Positions 36,301-59,800 of a stretch of 64,000 bases of DNA are shown piece by piece (position 1 is the stretch's first letter; the number at the start of each line of letters is the position of its first letter). The notes beneath the pieces were generated by a model, which searched no databases, was not told the origin of the DNA, and was given only the letters and a program-made list of their open reading frames with translations. Both the position numbers and the translations under genes were made by a program. Source of the DNA: Nemopilema nomurai (taxonomy: Eukaryota > Cnidaria > Scyphozoa > Rhizostomeae > Rhizostomatidae); the NCBI GenBank assembly GCA_003864495.1, contig ML133383.1:1757560-1821559 (forward strand). Direction: 5' to 3'.

Positions 36301-39300
36301 ATCCCCTTTGCTTAAGCCGTGTTTCATTCCCTGGACACCCTTCATCTAAACACCCTCCAACCCTGAAACGATGTTGGCTATAGCAATTACAACAAGATGC
36401 CTACATGATATATATCATATACAATAACTTTTGTCAAGGAATGTAATTTAAACAGACTGTGCAACAAGCAATAGTATTTAGTAGTTTTTTAGTACTTATT
36501 TCTACCTAAATCCCAAGGTAGTTTTATAGGACACTTTATGCTTATCGAGCAGTGACCTGGTCCTTCCTCTCGATGTGACCACACCTCGTGATTCCTTATG
36601 CCTGGAATTACAGAGCTGGCGTCTCTCCTCACTCTGTGTAAAAGTTTGGTCATGCCAGGTACTTAAACCATGGACCCTTGAGTGCGTAGTCAGCGCCTCT
36701 AACAACACAGCTATCCTCGCACCTACAGTGAACTACAAATGCCTACTCACCTTTTGATCCATGCCAAGTGACATGAGCTTTAAGTTCTTCCAAGAGTCTG
36801 TTATGAGGTCTGATTTCCTCTCAAACATAGCCATGGATTGGTCTTTTTCCAGTGCCAATGCCTGTTTAATAGTCATGGCAAAAGAATATAAACAGACGCA
36901 CTAAGCAAACGCTTCAACCTCTATTAGATATTGAAGACAGTTGTGTAAAACATCTCTATTTCCTGTATAATGGAATATGGTATATGTTACATGTCTAATG
37001 GAATATATAATGAAATATTTAATGGTGTATTTTGGTCTTAAGAAAGAATATGTGATTGGCTGTGCTACAGTCAATCAGCACCAACCAAACTTCAGCAAAA
37101 ATCATACTGAATGATGCTATGCCCTTCACAACACAAACGCGACGAGAGAGATGAATGCTACTTCTGAAAAGAGCCTAGAATAAAGACTCAAATCATAAGT
37201 TAAAAGAAAAGGAAATGATTATCATGAGTTTTAGACCTGTAAGTTGCTAGAAAGAGCCTTAGTAACAGCAGCAAGATTCATTTGAACTTGGTCGTTTCCA
37301 TCAGTATAAGAAGATGACAGTGCTCTTCCCTAAAAGAAATAGATTTTATGCTGAAACTAAAAATCCATAAAAGAGCAAAATTGATTAAAAAATATCTTGA
37401 GATGATTCCTATTAACAAGGAATCTAGATTCTTGTTGATGTTTCATTGATCAATGCCTGATTGCAATGAATAATGGCTTTAACCATTAACATTTTATATT
37501 ATAACTAACCGACAGTTAAAGGCTCTTTTGGTACAACAAGACACCACAATCACCCAAAAAGGGAATATAGATACTAGCACACTTTACACCAGACCCTCTT
37601 AAATAATAGACAATGATAATAGTGAGATGAGCAAAAGGTTGTTCCCAGGTGTGGATCGTAAGAATAACAATAGAATTATTTACCTTACCAATCAAGCTAC
37701 AAAAGTCTAAAAAGCCACACACTTTGATGAAACACAAAATGAACACAATGGCAGTGATACTGATAGTAATATATGTTCACCAAGTAATGAAGGCTTAGGT
37801 GTCTAGCAAGATTTGAGCAAGATTTGATACATTTTTAAATAATAGTGATATATAGTGATATTATTCATTTTCATATTTGGTGACTTTCAGGAACACTGTT
37901 GGAAATCAATTCAATACTCTTTCCAAGGATGCTCTTGTGGGAAACTTTCTTTAGCGGTACAAAAAATAGCACCAAGCTTTCTAAGGAGCTTGTTTTACAA
38001 ACACTTTCATTTTGCACAGAGCTAATTAAGTTACAAAAATTTAGTAATAATCTTACAGAAATGTACCTTTTGACAGCAATGAAGATCGGTCAGAAAAAAA
38101 TCAAACCCGGATGTATCATCAACTACAATGAAAAAATTTATCTACACCTACAAAATGTATAGTTGCTTTTGACATTACATGCTTCATATTAAACTAAGAT
38201 ACTAAACCAAAAGGATTGATCTCAAGACATTTCTTTTAATGTCTCATACATACGTATTTAAAGCTATATTGGTTAGGTCTACTTGCAACACTTACATAAT
38301 TTATAGCTACAACTACCACCAACAAAGAAGCTGATATGATTACATTTGCAAGCAAACAATGAAACATGCAACAATTATATACAAAGCAAGTAAAATAGCT
38401 GATTTAGTAAAAACAAACATACCATCATTGAATGATATTAAAACTTGATCATGTCCAGTGTGACAGAAATCTCCAACAAATGCTTGGTGGATGTGATGCC
38501 AATACTGTAAAACCTTTGAGAGAAAAGCTAGCTTTTACATCAGATGTTTTAAAAAACATTAATTCAAGAAACTTCCTAACAATATTAAATTTTCTCACAC
38601 AATGTGAAATGTGTCACTGACCTGGCATGAAGCAACTAAATTGTGAAACAACTAATTAGACATCAGTTCAACAACTTATTCAAACTTAGATTCAATAAAA
38701 AACTTTTCATAAAAGAAAAAGAAAGAATTCAAAGACGGAGAGGTACACATTGTTTGCAACACAGTACTACCAGCATTGACTAATGATTATACAAATGATG
38801 TGTATCTCTCTGTCTTTAAATTCTTTCTTTCTTATGAAAAGTAGTTTTGATGCACTCTTTATTTGCAGACAAAACAATTTTCTGGTTTGTAGTATGAGCA
38901 AGCCAATAGGGAAAACAATTTACCGTGCTTTGTCTGATGCTGACTAAGCAACACTGTGAAGACTTTGAAGTCAGTACTGCAACATTCTCATTGTTTGGCA
39001 GCTAGAAAAGAGCAGAATTATTTGGTGCGTTTGGTATAAAAATGTTTTTGATATTAGATTGTGCTGCTACTTGGTTGTTCTTTTTCAGGCAGTAAACATT
39101 TTACTTGATTAAAACTTGGTTGAGCTTTATCTAACTAAGAACACACAGGACACTTGTCAAATTGACTTTGAAATCTAAAACAAAAAACCATAATCTTTTT
39201 AGCAACCTATCTAAGAGAGTTAGCGTTTCAAACAACTTTTGTAAAAATGTAGCTAACCTCAGCATATTAAATTGTGATGTTATTTCATCATTCATTATTA

Positions 39301-40559
39301 AGCAATTGTTTGACTGACAATTTACGAGACACTTGACTCTCTTTAGAATCCTAAATAAAATACCATGAGCTTCTTAGCAAACCAAGTTAAAACATCTCTA
39401 CAACTTTTGTAAAAATGTAGCTAACCTCAGCATATTAAATTGTGGTGTTATTTCATCATTCATTATTAAGCAATTGTTCGACTGACAATTTACGAGACAT
39501 TTATAATCTCAAACAAAATATCATAAACTCTTTAGCAAACCAAGTTTGAGCCTCTACAACTTTTGCAAAGAAGTAGCTAACCTCAGCATATTCTATTGTG
39601 TTGCAGTCATCAAACGGTATCTGGCAGCAAGCAATCGTATCGAACGCCCTGCATGCCAAAAATTGGCTACTTGATGTTGCAAATAAAACGATATTTTGTT
39701 GTTCGTCTGACATCGAGAGTGAATCTTCGTTATGATAACAATTACATTCGGCTGTTTCGAATGCTGTCAATATTGGCCAATAATCGCGATGTGGGAAGTC
39801 GATGTTGTGTGAATCGCTGCAGACATCAGCTCGTTCAATGCTTCCATCCGGAGATATTTTAAGAGCATAATATGTTATTTTTTCAAGATTGGGTTCTTTA
39901 AATTCTAGAATCAAATACGATCTACCAGTAACATTTTTAGCTACGGTGCAAAATGCCCCAGACTTGGTGAAATTGTCAATAGAAAGGCCAGTTATGTCCC
40001 AGCTGACTTTCTTAAACGATGGCTCAGCCTGAGCACAAATATACAAATCCAAACCGCATTTATCATAAAGCACAACTGTAGGACCATCCGAAACCTCAAG
40101 TTCGTACGGAAAAGGAGATGATGGTTGTTTGTCAATGAACGTGGGCAATTTTAAAATCTTTTCGTAAACCACATTGCCATCCAGGAAAGCAAAAATAATC
40201 AGATCTTGCTTTAAATTTCTTGTCCTTCTTAGCACTGCAAGGACACATGGTATAATCAGTCCTAGTTCCTCGAAACAAATTGATTTAACCGAGACTGCTT
40301 GAAATTTAGAGCTCCCTATTTGTGGAAACTGATTAGGCCCGATTCTAACTTCTCTCCGTATACATAACTTCCCTTCTTCGTCAAGCTCAGAAGTCGTTAT
40401 AATCAAATCCCCAGCATCTTCCAGGATTTTTGTAGTTACTAATGTTCCAAGACTTTCAATTGCTCCTCGTGTATTCATGATAACAAGAACTAGATAAAAA
40501 ATCAAAACAACAGCATTGCGACGAATTTCCCGCCTCGTGCTGACCTCGTACCAGTTCAT
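33336..40559 (-). CDS. FANCB: Fanconi anaemia group B protein (10 coding exons, about 830 aa)
   Basis: FANCB is a scaffold of the Fanconi core ubiquitin ligase (with FANCL and FAAP100) that monoubiquitinates FANCD2/FANCI at interstrand crosslinks in the nucleus. Coding exons in transcript order: 40559-39582, 39001-38924, 38504-38423, 37706-37684 (23-nt micro-exon), 37329-37237, 36861-36751, 35734-35623, 35028-34644, 34345-34149, 33765-33336. Co-linear similarity to remembered human FANCB runs throughout: the beta-propeller (around ELEVSDGP and WDI), FVGDF...GHDQVLISF in exon 3, a helical segment in exons 5-6, NVSLSLLVEG in exon 8, and the C-terminal helices. All junction phases fit except exon 6 to 7, where the strong GTGAGT donor is out of frame and a GTAGGC donor 4 nt downstream restores it (or an exon was missed). 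The first ATG precedes a hydrophobic stretch, so the next Met (MNTRG) is an alternative start. Human FANCB is 859 aa, close to this length. Confidence 0.9.
36500..36735 (-). repeat. tRNA-derived SINE candidate
   Basis: Read on the minus strand from about 36723, GGTGCGAGGATAGCTGTGTT resembles a tRNA 5' half with an A-box-like segment. About 50 bases later GGTTTAAGTACC resembles a B box, followed by an unrelated body to about 36530. It sits in the FANCB intron immediately downstream of exon 6. Typical of animal tRNA-derived SINEs. No second copy was located in the window to confirm the ends. Confidence 0.45.
39216..39600. repeat. Three tandem units of about 160 bp spanning the FANCB exon 1 donor
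   Basis: The string AGCTAACCTCAGCATATT occurs with CCTCAG at 39257, 39425 and 39581 (periods 168 and 156). The rightmost copy is the end of FANCB exon 1 plus its splice donor (minus strand GCTGAG|GTTAGC). The two leftward copies lie in intron 1 and carry the same donor context. Flanking parts (ACAACTTTTG, TTTAGCAAACC, GACAATTTACGAGAC) are also repeated. Confidence 0.9.
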
Positions 40560-41313
40560 AGCCTCGGTTGGGGTGAAGGTAGGAAAACAACGCTAGAAAC
40601 AGTCTTGTATAGTTTAGAGAATCTCAGTAGAATCTGCATATTACTTTACAACGGTTGAAAAATACGATGCTTACGATAATAACTGCACAATGTTTGTAAA
40701 CTAGATCTTAAAATATGCAGACCATATTTCAGAAAACTACTTAAATGAAAGAATGGGTGCGAATGTGAATTACGATGAAAAACGACGTTAACCTTGCTAT
40801 AAAACAATAAATCAAAAGGACATTAGACAAACATTATCACCACAATATTATTTTTAAACGAATTGTAAAAAAATCTTGCAGAATCAGCTGGGTATGGAAT
40901 ATTCCTGGTATTCCACATCTCCTAACATTGGGTAGGTGTATTTTGCTTAACGCAAAAAGGATAACTTGAAATACTAGGTAGGAGAGATACCAGGGGAAGG
41001 GTATCTTTTATAAAGGCAAAAGAATGCACTCAGGGCAACGACCTCCTCCTGTGCCAAATGTCCTACGTTCCAAAAACTGATTGCTATGTCTATTGCTATC
41101 CTTCGGCAAACAGATAATAATAATCGATAGAAGTTGGAGGACTTCCAAATGGGACCCTTGCTTATCAAACAGAGATTTTTATTAGATTCAGCAAGTACAA
41201 AATACATAAATAACATTCAAACTCTACAAGCTACTAAAATTATTTACGATTTGTGTCTATTCATGTCAATAAAGACATATTATACAGAACAGTTCTGTAA
41301 TAAGCAGAGTTTG

Positions 41314-41349
<36 letters not shown>

Positions 41350-41670
41350 ATTGATTGATTAATCAGTCTCGGCGTGTGATTGGTTGGTTAAACAAACAGC
41401 CTGGTAACAACAGGAGACATTGAGTTGCCAAAACAGTCATCTCTTACTGTGCATTTTGCCAAGTCACAGGAAATGATTGGTTGATTTCATCAAGTCAATC
41501 AAACGTAACATTTCGTGATTAATCGAAAATCATTATATTGGATTATTTATATACAAACAACAACAACGGACACCACTCTATTTTTTAAATAAAAATATTT
41601 GTAGTTTTCTTTTTCACTTAAAGAGATAAAAAAGATTCTCATGCAGTATTTCAAGACCTCGTTCGTCTTT
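40560..41670. other. Spacer between PFKFB 3' end and FANCB 5' end
   Basis: Both neighbours are on the minus strand, so this 1.1 kb holds the PFKFB 3' UTR and the FANCB promoter. No further gene seen. It includes a GATT tetranucleotide repeat at 41315-41362. Confidence 0.55.
41315..41362. repeat. (GATT)n microsatellite
   Basis: About nine TTGA/GATT units, the last few interrupted (GAATAATTGATTGATTAATC). Confidence 0.9.
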
Positions 41671-54896
<13,226 letters not shown>

Positions 54897-55118
54897 CCTA
54901 GCTTTCAAAAAGCGTTCCCAGCATCGAACCTTGAAAGCATCGCTGACTAGTCCAGTTCTATTCCAACCGCTACGTCAAATGAATCACCAGACCAAAGTGC
55001 GGAGACGACACTACAAAGCGGAAAACTAGCCCCGTCTGACTGGAACGAGAGCTCAATATCAAATTGCGGAATGGACTTGGAACCTACGAACAGTGGCTAG
55101 GGAACTCAAACAAGTCAC

Positions 55119-55219
55119 AATGGCTAGAAAGAGCGAAACTAGTTTTTGCATACTTACAGTCCTTTTTTCGTCCGAGTACTTTAAGTATGCGAAAACTAGT
55201 TCCGTTGTTTCTAGCCATT
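55119..55219. repeat. Foldback element with 37-bp terminal inverted repeats
   Basis: Left arm starts AATGGCTAGAAA and runs through AACTAGTTTTTGCATACTT. The right arm is its reverse complement with a few mismatches (AAGTATGCGAAAACTAGTT...TTTCTAGCCATT). The loop of about 27 bases contains TTTCGTCCGAGTACTTT. The arm sequence is the right end of the dispersed element at 46086-46260, so this is probably a deleted two-ended copy of that element. Confidence 0.85.
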
Positions 55220-55253
55220 GTCAACCAAGATAGTAGACATTGAGCCAGGAAAT

Positions 55254-55272
55254 GGGGGGGGGGGGGGGGGGG
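55254..55272. repeat. Poly-G tract
   Basis: Nineteen consecutive G. Exact length uncertain in any assembly. Confidence 0.85.
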
Positions 55273-56065
55273 CTATATTTTTAGGCTGTAGGGAATGAAA
55301 AGATTTTTTGGACAACGGGATTTGTTAGCCATACTGGTTCGAAAAAGAGGATAGGAGATTTGTTAAAGGGCGATAGGGATTGCAGCTGGATTTCTTAGAG
55401 AAAATCTCTGAAACAAATCAAGCCCTAGAAGAGATCCGCGAAAATAGGATACAATGGAATATAATAGAAATGTAAAAATAAGGGAGTATTCGGATAAGGT
55501 TCCTGGATATATGCCGCACGAAAAGAAAATAAACGCTCTTCATTCATACTCTTTTTATACAAAATATATTTAAAATTCATCAAGCTGCCAAAGAATTGAA
55601 TGTCAAAAGGAAATAGCATGGTAAACTAAGATTGTTTATGTATCCTGCATACCAAATTTTTAGAAAACGTTGCTGGAAATAGCTATTACACACTAGCTTT
55701 TATTGTTAGTCCTTCAATTAATTTCATTAAGAGATGCATCGTTACAGAACTCAATCAAATGTAAACTGCACTTGTCATGACATTGTCCCTGAAACGTTTT
55801 AAGGGCAATAAAAGAATAATCCCGTTTTAAGCCATAAGAAAATTTCTAGATATTTCTTGCAAGCGTATGCTACAAATTCAAACAAATAAGCGATTAAATA
55901 TGTATATAGCTATTTGTCATACAATTTTGAAGATGAAGTTAAATTGATCAGTCTCAAAGCAATGCACAAAAGAGTTACACAAATTTCAAATAAACGACGA
56001 AGAAAGAAACTGACAGTTTAGCAACTGAAAAAAACCTCAAATATTTCTAAGAGTTTAGCAACTAT

Positions 56066-56245
56066 CCTACGTGTTTGCAAAATGTAAAAACCCTGCGAGG
56101 AAGCACATACGGGGGTTATGTCCAGTCACTTTTGACATAGCCGGGGACAAAACCTCCTACGTGTTCGCAAAAAGTAAAAACCCTGCGAAGAAACACATAC
56201 GGAGGTTATGTCCAGTCACTTTTGACATAGCCGGGGACAAAACCT
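56066..56245. repeat. 90-bp direct repeat, 2 copies
   Basis: CCTACGTGTTTGCAAAATGT begins at 56066 and again (GTTCGCAAAAAGT) at 56156. The units differ at only about five positions and continue through GTCCAGTCACTTTTGACATAGCC. One frame is open through both copies (a 76-codon frame) because 90 is a multiple of 3, but the peptide resembles nothing known and is not called as a gene. Confidence 0.9.
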
Positions 56246-56894
56246 ATAACGGGTTGAGGACCCCTCTACCTACCTACTTGGCTTTAAGGTTAAGTTTGTA
56301 ATCGCCATTTGCTCATATCATGGGGCTAGTCATCACCACAAAGAATGTTAGGATAAGAACTCAGTAGTGTAAGCCAATCATAGAGTCATATTTAGTTTTA
56401 AAGCGGTGTGAAATATTGGCTAGGTCCTTAATAATCTTTAGAGACATTTAATAGTAATCTACTTAAAAAGCTATTGGTGGAAAAAGAAACATGCAAAACT
56501 ACCATCAAAAACTGAATTTCTCTCTGAAACAAAAACAAAGGGATGGAGAACGCTGGTCTCAATTCAATTACTCAACTCGATTACACTGACATTTGAGATA
56601 TTTACAAGGCATTTGCGCACAACTGAAGATTTATGTTGGACGACATTATTTGTAAATTTAATGCAAAAATTAAAGTCTTGGAATTCGCGACTCTTTCCAG
56701 GTGGCGTCAAAGACGAAATGCAGAAATTTGAAGATTTTGGACATTATTTCGAGCTAAAAAGGAAATCAAATTATCAGTTATCAAATCAATTTCTCCCTTT
56801 TTTCATTCAAAGAAGGTTTCAATTAGATAGGAGCATCTTCGTTCTTTACCACTTTACAAAGTAATATCAGAAAGGACTTGCAAAAGATTTATAC

Positions 56895-59800
56895 CTTCAA
56901 AATATGCGGTGTCAAAGGCATCATCTGGAGAAGGAATGAAAGGGGGTGTCCGCTTATGAAGATTCTCCCAGTCGACTTCACTGAAAAGTGGGTGCGACTT
57001 GATTTCTGGGAGAAAGAAAGAGACATACAATCAGCTTGATACCTTCACCATTCGAAACTCAAAAAAAGCCTTGGTAAACACCATCTCGGGACTTTCAACA
57101 CAGAAGTAAAATTGATCGATGTTATTAAGAAACGAGAAATTTAATAAGCCAATGCAGAGCGAAACCTCTGGATGACTTTCTAAAATTACGTCATCAGTTG
57201 GAAACTAAAGTTTTGCTACTGCAAACGAGGCCTATTATTGCAGCTGTGTGGGCATGCAAATGGAAGTTTTGAATTGTCCTAAACAAAATGAAGTTAAGTG
57301 AATCAAAAATAGGAAAACTTGACATCAGTTCTATGCAAACGTTTTCTATTTCCGGATAGTTGCGTTATCAAGCTTCGAGAGTGAAGAAATTTCCGCCTAC
57401 ACCATTGTTTATATTTTCAATGAAAACTTCGGCAATGGTAGAACGACGAATGGCATTTTGATAATGCTTGGTAACAACCAGACGTGACGTAATACCGTTT
57501 ATAAATTGGTTTCCATATGCCTATTCAAAATAGATGCCCGACTTCCATAGCCCTTCTCTTCGACCTGACAATTTCCAAACTTATTTTCCAAAGAGCTGTC
57601 TAATCTATCCACGTAAAAGAAATTCAGGGGGGGGGGGTCGCCTCTACGTCTCAAATTTTTGTTGAATATACTGCTATTTGTCATTGATTAGTTTAGTTTT
57701 GCTGTGAATAAAAATTCACGATTGCCATTTTAATGCACTTCCATGGACTATGAGATTTGCATAAAGAAATAACATGCAACTTAAACCAACAAAAGCATTG
57801 TAATTTGCCCTGTTTAAAATTTGGGTAAAGAAAACACAAACTATAGCTAAACGTTCAGCAAAACGCTCATCCCTTTAATACAAAAGACTGGACCTTTGAA
57901 ATCGCATTGGAGTTCAAGTATAGCAAACAAATCCTAAGGTGGTTCACCAACTCACCTTTGGCAGTGAACCTTTCTTTGACCTTGAAGGCCAAAATCTTTT
58001 CAATTACATCAACAGCATTTTCAGAAAGCGATTCCTCCCCTTCAGGCCACAACAGGTCTTTAACGAGGAAGAAAAAAGGAGATTTAGGACCGCAAAACAT
58101 AATATGAAACGGGAGAAATAGCGGGTCAGTTTCAGATAATCAGCTTTATGGATGAAGACAGTTTTAGAAAAACTGATTTAATGGGAAATTAACGACTATT
58201 GCAGTCTTTAGTCAATTTGTTAATTACTGACGTTACAGCGTCATGCTGAAGAGATCACATTCTCCAACGTGACCTCGATATCACTTCAGAAAGAGGCTGC
58301 CATGAGAAATCAACGGGAATCACTTCAAGCGATGATTGCTGATGAATCAAATGTGGAATCAGTACCTCGGTTTAGAATGTGCTGAAAAACAAGTTCCGGA
58401 GTTTCGTCGTTAAACGGAGGGACGCCAGTAAGAAATTCGTAAAGACAAACACCCAGAGACCACCAATCCACCGACGGGCCTAAAATCAAGTGGAAATCAT
58501 CGAAATGGTTACCAATGGGAGCATTAACAGAATTATCCAAACATTGCAAATAAAAGGGCCCTTGAAGTTATCAACCCCTGTAGATAACTAATTCTTCTAA
58601 AGAGTGTTCTCTGTCATATCTGCGAGCGATATTTGTCTTAACAAGCTTGCAACTTTTACTGCTCTAATGGGCTCGGCTAACTATTTAGAGAATAACCAGA
58701 GAGGCCTACGAGATAACCCTAAGAAAAAAGGTGGCGAAACAGAATAAATGAAAATGAAGCCAAATTCCTATCAAATGCCTTTCAAAGTCGTTTTGGGTGG
58801 ATTCGGGACGTATGAGAGAGGCAAAATGTTTCATATACCCCTGGCAACTTTGCCATAATGACTTACAAAAAGGGTACGCTCTAATGGCATCACAAAGTGT
58901 ATACAAACTTTTGGCTACTAGTTTCCATTAAGATAAGATCTCCCCTGTCTCACACATATTGTGGCAGCAATAAAGAATTGAATTCACTCGCATGCACGAA
59001 CTCTCGATCTTGAAGAAGACTTACCATGCTCTTGATCCAGCAAAATCTCCGGGGCCAAGTAGTCAGGGGTACCGATGATGCAACCAGCCTTAATGTCTCC
59101 TTTACGGCGACAGCTCTTTGGAGTGCGATAGGGTGTCCTTTTCTGGTTGGCACCCTGCTAAAATAACACCCTTTGTTTATCGATCTAAGTGGCATGGCAA
59201 TCTAAGTACCAGACTAATTGATTCGCAGCTAAAACTGCTGCAATTAGTTGTGAAGGGGTCTTCTAAGGGGTTAATAACACGAACTACCTTCGGATGCCAT
59301 GAAAATTCTTTCACAGCACGTAATACCCCAAGAGCAACATCTCCGCTGGGGCTAAAGCAGTTAAAACAACTGTGTAACATCCCTTTCAGGGGAAACTCCT
59401 GTCATTTCTGAAAACAAGAAGTGACCAAATTGTTGTTAAGCTTATGCGTAGGTTGAGCAGTATAATTGATCTTGATATACATTGAATTATTATCATATTT
59501 CATAGCAAATATGATTTTCAAGTCATTATTTTAGGTGTCAACATTAGTTTTATCACGCTTTTGGTAAACAACCAATTGAGCTTTTGAGTTGTTGCTTTGC
59601 TACAGTCATCTTGGAAAATGCATGGATATCACTAAAAACATAGTGAGAGATATTGAAGATATTTGCATATCCTAAGAAAGAAATACTAAACTTTTTTATT
59701 ACGTGGTCTATTGAAAAATTGAATTAGTGAGCATGTAAGACCCACCCTTGACGTGCACACATCAGCCGGCGTTTTAAAGACACTTTGCATGACAATAGCA

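Noticed and set aside
37899..38162. 87-codon plus-strand frame
   Set aside because: Lies in a FANCB intron, lacks similarity and splice context.
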